A stretch of DNA of 41,234 nucleotides from a virus: the IMG/VR virus record IMGVR_UViG_3300007609_000042, positions 1 through 41,234 of that record. The stretch is one strand, 5' to 3'. The translations under genes were made by a program, and so were the position numbers. Numbering within the stretch: the first letter of the stretch is position 1; the number at the start of each line of letters is the position of its first letter. Positions 10,529 through 16,830 of this stretch are shown piece after piece. The notes under the pieces are model-generated. The model did no database searches. It was not told where the DNA came from and was given only the letters and a program-made list of their open reading frames with translations.

Positions 10529-11240
10529 TATTCTAACGATTGCTACAGTGTTTAAACAAAATCCAGCAGTATTTAAAAATACTCCAGCGTGGAAGCCAGA
10601 ATATGTTTATAGACTGCGCGAAGCAATTCAACGAAACTTGTCAATACCTTTTAGATTTGTTTGTGTTAGTGATGTTGAATTAGATTGTGAAACTTTTCCT
10701 TTAGATGTCACTGGTGAAATCGGAAGGTGGGGAGTATGGTACAAGATGCAACTGTGGAGGCCGGAATTTGGCTTAACAGGAAGAACAATGTATATTGATC
10801 TAGATACCTTAATAGTAGATGACTTTTCCGATATTGTTAAGCAATGTCAAGGACATAACTTTTTAATGAGTAACGATCCTTGGCGAGGTGACATTAGTTG
10901 CAGTGCAGTAATGTACTGGGAAGGCGATCATAGCGATTTATGGGAAACTTTTTCTTCAATGCCGATGACCCATTGGGTAGAAACTTTTCAAGAAGCTCCT
11001 AATCGAAGAGATGTAGGTGTACAGCAGGCATTTGTAGCCGCACATAAGAAACATAAATTAATACAACACGTTATTAAAAATCCTAACAGAACTACAAGAA
11101 TCGGTAAACCTAAGAAAGGACCTTACAAAGGACCTGCCGCATTAATATATTGTAGTGGAAATAGAAAACCATGGCACCCACTCATGCTAGAACATCCTGA
11201 TGTAAAAAAACATTGGTTGGGAGATAGCGATAATTTATGA
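10518..11240 (+). CDS. DxD glycosyltransferase-like protein
   Basis: A 240-aa protein with a GT-A-like core: KMQLWRPEFGLTGRTMYIDLDTLIV (76-100) carries DLD at 94-96, followed by a FLMSNDPWRGD segment. Proteins with the sequence type 'tMYiDLDtlivdd' are widespread in large marine phages and are generally annotated as glycosyltransferases. Donor and acceptor are unknown. It overlaps the gene before it by 11 nt and the next methyltransferase gene as ATGA. It is not obviously a close paralogue of the 3450 and 4260 pair. Confidence 0.75.
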   Translation: MSSDILTIATVFKQNPAVFKNTPAWKPEYVYRLREAIQRNLSIPFRFVCVSDVELDCETFPLDVTGEIGRWGVWYKMQLWRPEFGLTGRTMYIDLDTLIVDDFSDIVKQCQGHNFLMSNDPWRGDISCSAVMYWEGDHSDLWETFSSMPMTHWVETFQEAPNRRDVGVQQAFVAAHKKHKLIQHVIKNPNRTTRIGKPKKGPYKGPAALIYCSGNRKPWHPLMLEHPDVKKHWLGDSDNL

Positions 11241-11806
11241 ATCATTTTTATCACGATATAGAAGGATTTATGAACCAACGAAATCGTATCATGTTAGACC
11301 TTGTTATCGATAGTTTTCCGGATAATGGAACATGGGTCGAGTTAGGGTCTTGGATGGGGAGAAGTACAGCATATTGTGTGGTTGAATTAATTAATTCTAA
11401 AAAAATAGGAAAATTTTATTGTATCGATACTTGGGAAGGAGGTGATACTCTTGAAGCACATTCGTCGGTTGTATCCGGTAGTGCCCGTGATATTTTTTTG
11501 AAAAATATTGATTCTATTCGAAATTACGTTACAGATATAAAAAGCTTCAGTGCAAACGCATCAAGTAAATTCGAAGATGAGTCTGTAGATTTTTGTTACG
11601 TGGATGCTTTACACACATATGAAGGTGTAATGTTAGATTTAGAAGCATGGTGGCCTAAGATTCGGCCGGGATGTTATTTCGGAGGCGATGATTATACCAA
11701 AGGATGGCCCGGAGTTGGTAAAGCTGTAAACGATTTTTTCGGAGAGAAAAATATTAAAGTCAGTAAAAGTGGTAGATGTTGGATTGTAAAGAAGCCTGTA
11801 TTATGA
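11237..11806 (+). CDS. SAM-dependent methyltransferase (Methyltransf_24-like), copy 1
   Basis: A 189-aa class I methyltransferase. Motif I is WVELGSWMGRSTAY, the acidic loop FYCIDTWEGGD, and motif IV VDFCYVDALHTYEGVMLDLEAWW, where the 'D.lHtyegv..Dl..W' string is the hallmark of this small-molecule/glycan methyltransferase group. RPGCYFGGDDYTKGWPGVGKAV completes the fold. It is related to the gene at 12628-13188. Likely O-methylation of a sugar (inference from neighbours). It starts in an ATGA overlap with the previous gene. Confidence 0.85.
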   Translation: MNHFYHDIEGFMNQRNRIMLDLVIDSFPDNGTWVELGSWMGRSTAYCVVELINSKKIGKFYCIDTWEGGDTLEAHSSVVSGSARDIFLKNIDSIRNYVTDIKSFSANASSKFEDESVDFCYVDALHTYEGVMLDLEAWWPKIRPGCYFGGDDYTKGWPGVGKAVNDFFGEKNIKVSKSGRCWIVKKPVL

Positions 11807-11849
11807 ATTATTACAATAGATTATGTTGTTGTACAAGTGAGGTATATAG

Positions 11850-12635
11850 ATGATAGTCGAAGCTTTTATGTTTAATGACGAATTTGAAATGCTAGACATT
11901 CGTCTAAAAATTATGAATCCTTATGTTGATAAATTTATAATATTGGAAGGAAACAAAACATGGAGCGGAAACGACAAGCCTTATCATCTAAGCAACCATA
12001 TAACAAACTATGATCAATATAAAGATAAAATAGAAATTATTAAACTAAAAATACCTAAAGATTTTAAAGACTGGAAATGCGAAAACTACAGTAGAACGAG
12101 CTTGCAACAGAGTATTGATAAACTAGACGATAATGATATTGTTATTCATAGCGACTTAGATGAAATTTTAAACCCAGAAAAATTATCAGAATTATTGCAA
12201 TTATTAGAAACAGAAAATAAACCTGTAAATTGTCGGTGTTCGATGTATGCATATTCATTCGATAGAAAGCTTAAAAGAGACTGGTATGGTCCTGTTATAG
12301 CAAAAAAATATATGTTTGACAACCCTCAACAATTATATAAAGGAAATAATCATAAAAGAAAAGACAGAAGTCATTGTTGTAGGGTTCATGAAAATGTTGG
12401 CTGGCATTGGACTTGGATTGGCAACGATGATCGGATTAAAAATAAAGTCGTTAGCTGTATAGAATCACAGTATCGAGATCCCGATCAAGTACTAGAAGCA
12501 TTTAAATCTAACGATACAAAATCAGCCATAAATCACAAATGTGATTCGTATTTAATAACTGAATTTGATTATCCCGAATCTGTATTAAATATTATACAAC
12601 AATACCCTTACTGGAGTAAACAAGAAAATGAATAG
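11850..12635 (+). CDS. Glycosyltransferase family 17-like protein
   Basis: A 261-aa protein resembling GT17 (beta-1,4-N-acetylglucosaminyltransferase type). It begins MIVEAFMFNDEFEMLDIRL and continues VDKFIILEGNKTWSG (26-40), NYSRTSLQQSI and NDIVIHSDLDEILNPEKL, with the metal-binding DLDE at 102-105. WHWTWIGNDDRIKNKV is also in keeping with the family. A GAGG ribosome-binding site lies 9-12 nt upstream. The 43-nt gap before it is the largest inside this plus-strand block. It overlaps the next gene by 8 nt. Confidence 0.82.
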   Translation: MIVEAFMFNDEFEMLDIRLKIMNPYVDKFIILEGNKTWSGNDKPYHLSNHITNYDQYKDKIEIIKLKIPKDFKDWKCENYSRTSLQQSIDKLDDNDIVIHSDLDEILNPEKLSELLQLLETENKPVNCRCSMYAYSFDRKLKRDWYGPVIAKKYMFDNPQQLYKGNNHKRKDRSHCCRVHENVGWHWTWIGNDDRIKNKVVSCIESQYRDPDQVLEAFKSNDTKSAINHKCDSYLITEFDYPESVLNIIQQYPYWSKQENE

Positions 12636-13188
12636 AAATCAATTATTAGAATTATTACCTAAAGAGAGTACAGGAGCTGAATTAGGCGTATGCGGTGGCG
12701 ACTACAGTGAAATTATTTTAGAAATTATTCAGCCTAAGCGATTATATCTAGTGGATATTTGGAGATATATTGATTTAGGTTATCACGATAAACTAATGAG
12801 TAACGATAAAAGACAAACTGCAAGATATAGAGCTGTATATAAAAAATTTGTTCACTATGATGCTGTTAAGATTATCCGTGATTACACTCACGGATTAAAA
12901 AGTATAATCGATCCTAAATCTCTCGATTGGATTTACATAGATGCAGATCACAGTTTTAACGGATGCTATGACGATTTGAAATTAGCAGACGAATTAGTTC
13001 ACAGCGACGGAGTCATTTTAGGACACGATTACGATCCTCGACATCAAGGAACTATGGATGCAGTCGATAAGTTTGTGGAAGAAAACAATTATTTCTTAAC
13101 ATTAACTACTGAAGAATTTAACTCTTCGTATTTAATTTGTAGAACAGAAGAACAACATAATACATATTTAAATATGTCTAAAGTATAA
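12628..13188 (+). CDS. SAM-dependent methyltransferase (Methyltransf_24-like), copy 2
   Basis: A 186-aa class I methyltransferase: motif I GAELGVCGGDYSEII, acidic loop LYLVDIWRY, motif IV LDWIYIDADHSFNGCYDDLKLA, then GVILGHDYDPRHQGTMDAV. The 'iYIDadHsf.gcydDl' and 'GHDY....GvdaV' signatures match sugar and small-molecule methyltransferases of this group. It shares its layout with the gene at 11237-11806, suggesting an old duplication. The start overlaps the GT17-like gene by 8 nt. Confidence 0.84.
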   Translation: MNRNQLLELLPKESTGAELGVCGGDYSEIILEIIQPKRLYLVDIWRYIDLGYHDKLMSNDKRQTARYRAVYKKFVHYDAVKIIRDYTHGLKSIIDPKSLDWIYIDADHSFNGCYDDLKLADELVHSDGVILGHDYDPRHQGTMDAVDKFVEENNYFLTLTTEEFNSSYLICRTEEQHNTYLNMSKV

Positions 13189-13195
13189 CTGTTGT

Positions 13196-13912
13196 ATGAA
13201 CGGAATTAAAAAAGTTAATAACTGGTATTTTCCAGAAAACGATATAGGACAAAGCAGTTATTCGAACTGTTCGTTTGGAAATCCTATCTTAAACAGAGAG
13301 AAACTTTGTTTTATAGACGGATTACTATATTTTAAAGATAGAACTCATGCTTTAGATATAGGGGCGAATATCGGTTATGTAACATCATGGATGTCTTTAA
13401 AATGGCCGCATGTTTCTTCTTTTGAACCAACACCTACAACATTTGAATGTCTCGAATTAAACTGTAAAAGTGATACTGTTGATCTGTATAATATCGGAAT
13501 AAGTGATAAACAAGGAACTTTAAATTTTGCAGTTAATAACCACAAACCGGATCTTAATCAAATAGTTACCGAATTTAGATCTTATAAAAAGGGCTGGGAT
13601 GTTTTAGAAATTCCAGTTAATACTGTAGACAGTTTTGATTTTGATGATATAGATTTTCTCAAAATTGATGTAGAAGGTCACGAATATCAAGTAGTGAATG
13701 GTGCGATTAAAACGATTCGTAACAATCGTCCTTTAATTATGTTAGAGATAAGTTACGAAAATAAATTAAAGGATAAAGAAATTACAAAGAATCACAAACA
13801 AGCACTCGATATTGTTTTAAACGAAGATTATGTAGTTGCTAAACAATTCGGTTATGATTATATTTTAGCTCCTAAAGAGTGGCATCATCGAGCCCAGCAG
13901 TTCTCAACTTAA
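13196..13912 (+). CDS. FkbM-family methyltransferase
   Basis: A 238-aa FkbM-type SAM methyltransferase, a family that O-methylates sugars and polyketides. Motif I is ALDIGANIGYVTSW (52-65), followed by SSFEPTPTTFECL, and the family hallmark FLKIDVEGHEYQVV is at about 154-167, then RPLIMLEIS. It begins 7 nt after the previous stop with no clear Shine-Dalgarno. Its 3' end overlaps the end of uvsY on the other strand by 41 nt. It is the last gene of the glycan island. Confidence 0.92.
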   Translation: MNGIKKVNNWYFPENDIGQSSYSNCSFGNPILNREKLCFIDGLLYFKDRTHALDIGANIGYVTSWMSLKWPHVSSFEPTPTTFECLELNCKSDTVDLYNIGISDKQGTLNFAVNNHKPDLNQIVTEFRSYKKGWDVLEIPVNTVDSFDFDDIDFLKIDVEGHEYQVVNGAIKTIRNNRPLIMLEISYENKLKDKEITKNHKQALDIVLNEDYVVAKQFGYDYILAPKEWHHRAQQFST

Positions 13913-14327
13913 TAACATTAGAAACTTGCCATTGCTTAATATCTAGGCTCTTAATAACTCCTAGCCATTTATTTCTAATCAGTGCAAACTCGTTGATAAT
14001 TTTTTCAAAATCAACAACATCTGATTCGCCGTCTACAAATTTTTCGACATCACGGCTTGATAATGCTCTCTGATAGTTTTCAAGATATGCTCGAAAATGC
14101 GTAGACCTAAGTCTACGCAATTCGATATTAAGATACTCAAGAATGGCTTCAATATCCTGTAATTGGTTAAAGCGATGTTCAACTATACTGGGTAAAGAAG
14201 CAGATATTTTTTCTAATCTCCCACTGACTTTGCAGTCTTCTTTAGCAGAATATAATTCGTTATTGTAATATTCTACAGCGTCGGGAATTAAACTAATATC
14301 TTTACTGACTTTATCGTACCAATTCAT
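13872..14327 (-). CDS. uvsY: UvsY-like recombination mediator
   Basis: A 151-aa protein that matches the T4 UvsY group. In T4, UvsY loads UvsX recombinase onto gp32-coated ssDNA. Supporting features are a helical N-terminal half, the segment RLRSTHFRAYLENYQRALSS and the region DVEKFVDGESDVVDF..IINEFALIRNKWLGVIKSLDIKQWQVSNVIKLR, which is the most conserved part in marine T4-like phages. It lies in the operon gene 32 - uvsX - 72-aa gene - uvsY, and its start overlaps the preceding stop as TAATG. At 151 aa it is slightly longer than T4 UvsY (137 aa). Confidence 0.83.
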   Translation of the reverse strand: MNWYDKVSKDISLIPDAVEYYNNELYSAKEDCKVSGRLEKISASLPSIVEHRFNQLQDIEAILEYLNIELRRLRSTHFRAYLENYQRALSSRDVEKFVDGESDVVDFEKIINEFALIRNKWLGVIKSLDIKQWQVSNVIKLRTAGLDDATL

Positions 14328-14545
14328 TATTCGTAGTCACTATACTCGTCGTCTTCTTCATCTAGAACATAGTTTACAGCTTCGTCTAAATGCGGATCGA
14401 TCCCTAAAAGTGCTTCGATTTCTGTATCCTTTACTCCGTGATCTACTAATACATTAACGAAGTCTGTTGCTAAGTTTTCTCTGGCTGTCATCTCAACATG
14501 TGCGAGTATTGATGTCCATAAATCGGCGATAATATCAGTTGTCAT
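14327..14545 (-). CDS. Small acidic protein between uvsX and uvsY
   Basis: A 72-aa protein, mostly helical, ending in an acidic tail (DEEDDEYSDYE). No domain recognised. Both ends overlap neighbours (ATGA with uvsX, TAATG with uvsY), which argues that it is a genuine, translationally coupled gene of the recombination operon. The acidic tail resembles those of ssDNA-protein partners and DNA mimics, but this is speculation. Confidence 0.75.
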   Translation of the reverse strand: MTTDIIADLWTSILAHVEMTARENLATDFVNVLVDHGVKDTEIEALLGIDPHLDEAVNYVLDEEDDEYSDYE

Positions 14546-15609
14546 TCTTGCTCCTCTACAATTTCTTCTTGCTGTTCTGGTACAACTTCTTCAGGTTTTC
14601 CATGTAGATGGTACTGATTCATAACCATGTCTAGCTTTTCGCCAGTCCATGCTTTTCTATATTCAAGATGTTCCGTACCATCCGGCTCGATGTATTTAAG
14701 TCGATTACCTTGTTGTGTAAGCAAACCGTGTTTTTCAAAAAGATCAACAAGTCCGCTATATGGATTCATGCCTGTTTCGTATGGGATCTTTACTTGTACA
14801 CCTTCAAACGGTTTTGCGTAACGAGTTTTCATTACTTTACAACCCGCACGAATACCGTTTACTGTTGTTGTTTTATTACCATCTTCATCTTCTTTCAGCT
14901 TTAACTTCTTCATTGCAACTACAATACTACTTGCATAGATAAAGCCTTGACCGCCTGAAATCTTATCATCTGGATCGAACATATCCTGCGATGCATATGT
15001 GTGATTGGTACATACCATGCCTACATTGTAGCTACCAAACATGTTTACACAGTTACGAACAAGTGCTGTGAGTGCTTTAGGCTTACGACCCATATCACCT
15101 TTTAAATCGCCTTTGCCAAACTGATCAACATCTGTCGGTGTTAATAACATACCCAGCGAGTCGACTACAAATAATACTTTAGGACGATCTTCTTCCGCCA
15201 TTGTGCGATATTCTTTCATGAACTCTGAAACAGTTTTAGCAACATCATCGATCATTGCCATATTAAGTTTAAGAAGTTTTTCTTCCGATGTATCAACATC
15301 AAGTGCATGTAACCATTTTTCGTCTAGTGCGTTTTCGGAATCAACTAAGACTACAAAAATGCCTTGATCTTGTGCATGTTTTACAATGTTGCCAGAACAA
15401 AAATAACTTTTACCTGCGCCAGATTCTCCTGCAAATACTGTTACCTTACCAAGCGGAACTCCTTTGTGAAAGTCTCCACTTATTAGATAATTAAGGGCAT
15501 AATTACCTGTGCTGACCCAATCTGTTGGATCATTAAAGCCTACACCGAGACCGTCGATACTCTTGGTTAGACTTTTTCTAAATTTTGTTAAATCGAATGC
15601 TTTTGACAT
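14542..15609 (-). CDS. uvsX: UvsX, RecA-like recombinase
   Basis: A 355-aa RecA/RAD51-family strand-exchange ATPase. Walker A is GESGAGKS (61-68), and Walker B lies in VLFVVDSLGML (145-155). The L1/L2 region and the switch-type TNHTY (201-205), followed by ISGGQGFIYASSIV, are as in T4-like UvsX. It repairs and recombines phage DNA with UvsY and gp32. The C-terminus is acidic. It has a good Shine-Dalgarno (AAGGAG) before the ATG. The 76-nt gap to gene 32 contains a large hairpin (15639-15677). Confidence 0.96.
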   Translation of the reverse strand: MSKAFDLTKFRKSLTKSIDGLGVGFNDPTDWVSTGNYALNYLISGDFHKGVPLGKVTVFAGESGAGKSYFCSGNIVKHAQDQGIFVVLVDSENALDEKWLHALDVDTSEEKLLKLNMAMIDDVAKTVSEFMKEYRTMAEEDRPKVLFVVDSLGMLLTPTDVDQFGKGDLKGDMGRKPKALTALVRNCVNMFGSYNVGMVCTNHTYASQDMFDPDDKISGGQGFIYASSIVVAMKKLKLKEDEDGNKTTTVNGIRAGCKVMKTRYAKPFEGVQVKIPYETGMNPYSGLVDLFEKHGLLTQQGNRLKYIEPDGTEHLEYRKAWTGEKLDMVMNQYHLHGKPEEVVPEQQEEIVEEQE

Positions 15610-15638
15610 ATTTACTCCTTAATCGAAAAGCAAGAGTA

Positions 15639-15677
15639 ACCCCCCGATTTGGGCTGCCTATGGCAAGCCTGGGGGGT
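15639..15677 (-). other. GC-rich hairpin between gene 32 and uvsX
   Basis: Outer stem ACCCCCC/GGGGGGT (7 bp, 15639-15645 with 15671-15677). Inside it is a second stem, GGCTGCC with GGCAAGCC around a TAT loop, with one bulge. It is strongly GC-rich in an AT-rich genome. No U-run follows it on the minus strand, so it is more likely an attenuator or mRNA-stabilising/processing structure than a full terminator. Confidence 0.8.
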
Positions 15678-15685
15678 ATTATTCT

Positions 15686-16696
15686 TTAATCAGACTTTTG
15701 ACGCGATCTAATCATCGCTAAGATATCTTCTGCCCTGGAATTATTACCTTCGTCCGCTTCAGATTTAGTTTCTGTAGCTGGAGCAGTTGTCGTCTCGGGC
15801 TTGGGATCTGGATCAAACGGAACGTCATCCTTTGTTTCTGGAATCGGTGTAGGTTTAGGAGCAAACGATGCTGTCTGGGTGTTCGGGTCACCTGTACGCT
15901 GTGACATACCCGCTGGACGGAAATATTGACTCCAACGTTCTGGATCATATGCTTCACCGTCAACCGATGCTTCGAACATCTCCATCATAACCTTTTGTTC
16001 TACTTCCGAGGGTCGCTTAGGAAGGAATTCAGAAAGATTAAACAATCCATGTGTGTCAACAGCCGCGGCTTCATCTTCACTTAAAGAGCGTTCACGACGA
16101 CTCCACGTTGATGTAGAGTAATCAGCATATCCGCCTTTTGACGTTTTCTTGATACGGAAATCAACACCACGCATATAGTCTGTTGGTAATTCTTCCAACT
16201 CTGGATCCATTAATGCACCTTTGATAATTTGAAAAATCTGAGGTCCGATAATAAACCGACGAACAGGATTTTCTGGAATTGTTTCTTCTCCAATTGGATC
16301 ATCTACAACAAACCCTTGGAAAATATAAGAACGTTTCTTCCAGTACTTACGACCCATGTCTTCTAAACTTGCGTCTTTAAACCACGTGCGTACTTCAGAA
16401 AGAATAGGACAGGTTTGTCCGTCGCCATACATTTCAACGCAAGGTATCTGAACCTGCACTGGGCGTGAATCTGTTTCTCCTACGATTCCGCTAAATGGCA
16501 ATTTAATCATTGCCCGTTCGACCCAGAAAAATGTATTATTCTGATCGCCGTCTGGCAAGAAACGAATTACTGCTTCTTTTCCTTCTTGCATGTTCCAGTG
16601 TGGATAAATTGCATTATCACCAGGGGTTGATGATTTATTGCCGCCGTTGTTTTGAGATTCCGCGAGCTTTGCACGGATTTCAGCTAATGATGCCAT
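15686..16696 (-). CDS. 32: gp32-like single-stranded DNA-binding protein
   Basis: A 336-aa ssDNA-binding protein of the T4 gp32 family, coating single strands in replication and recombination. It shows the N-terminal basic/cooperativity region (MASLAEIRAKLAES), the OB-fold core with HWNMQEGKEAVIRFLPDG (33-50), and an acidic C-terminal tail with DVPFDPDPKPE and the final RAEDILAMIRSRQKSD. In T4, zinc is held by His64, Cys77, Cys87 and Cys90. Here C86 and C96 keep the CX9C spacing, but the CxxC third Cys and the His are absent. A strong Shine-Dalgarno (AAGGAGG) precedes the ATG. Transcribed from the sigma70-type promoter at 16750-16778. Confidence 0.93.
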   Translation of the reverse strand: MASLAEIRAKLAESQNNGGNKSSTPGDNAIYPHWNMQEGKEAVIRFLPDGDQNNTFFWVERAMIKLPFSGIVGETDSRPVQVQIPCVEMYGDGQTCPILSEVRTWFKDASLEDMGRKYWKKRSYIFQGFVVDDPIGEETIPENPVRRFIIGPQIFQIIKGALMDPELEELPTDYMRGVDFRIKKTSKGGYADYSTSTWSRRERSLSEDEAAAVDTHGLFNLSEFLPKRPSEVEQKVMMEMFEASVDGEAYDPERWSQYFRPAGMSQRTGDPNTQTASFAPKPTPIPETKDDVPFDPDPKPETTTAPATETKSEADEGNNSRAEDILAMIRSRQKSD

Positions 16697-16737
16697 TATA
16701 TGCCTCCTTGTTATTGCCTTTAATGGTTATGCCTAAA

Positions 16738-16757
16738 CGCATAACATACATTATGCG
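16738..16757. promoter_or_regulatory. Perfect inverted repeat over the gene 32 -10 element
   Basis: Arms CGCATAA/TTATGCG (7 bp) around 6 nt. It includes the -10 hexamer CATAAT and should extend to about the transcription start, the position expected for an operator. It could also form a hairpin at the 5' end of the mRNA. Confidence 0.7.
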
Positions 16758-16778
16758 TATTTTATTTATGTTTGTCAA
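16750..16778 (-). promoter_or_regulatory. sigma70-type promoter for gene 32 - uvsX - uvsY
   Basis: TTGACA (16773-16778), 17-nt spacer, CATAAT (16750-16755), on the minus strand. The -35 is perfect and the -10 matches 5 of 6. An early host-polymerase promoter fits the early function of the operon. A CATAAATA at 16763-16770 lies within the spacer. Confidence 0.82.
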
Positions 16779-16802
16779 CGAGAAATATTAGATTTATGAG
16801 CC

Positions 16803-16830
16803 AAAATAAAAGGCCCTGCTGGGCCCTTTA
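16803..16830 (-). terminator. Rho-independent terminator after the 920-aa gene
   Basis: On the minus strand, a 9-bp stem (AAAGGGCCC with GGGCCTTTT, including one G-T pair) around AGCA, followed by a T-rich tail. It starts right after the stop codon at 16831. Confidence 0.9.

Noticed and set aside
15639-15677. The gene 32-uvsX hairpin as a classical rho-independent terminator.
   Set aside because: No T-run follows on the transcribed strand, so it is listed as a structure only.
16763-16770. CATAAATA upstream of gene 32 as a late promoter.
   Set aside because: It falls inside the 17-nt spacer of a much better sigma70 promoter and has no ATG at the usual distance. A late role is possible but not supported.
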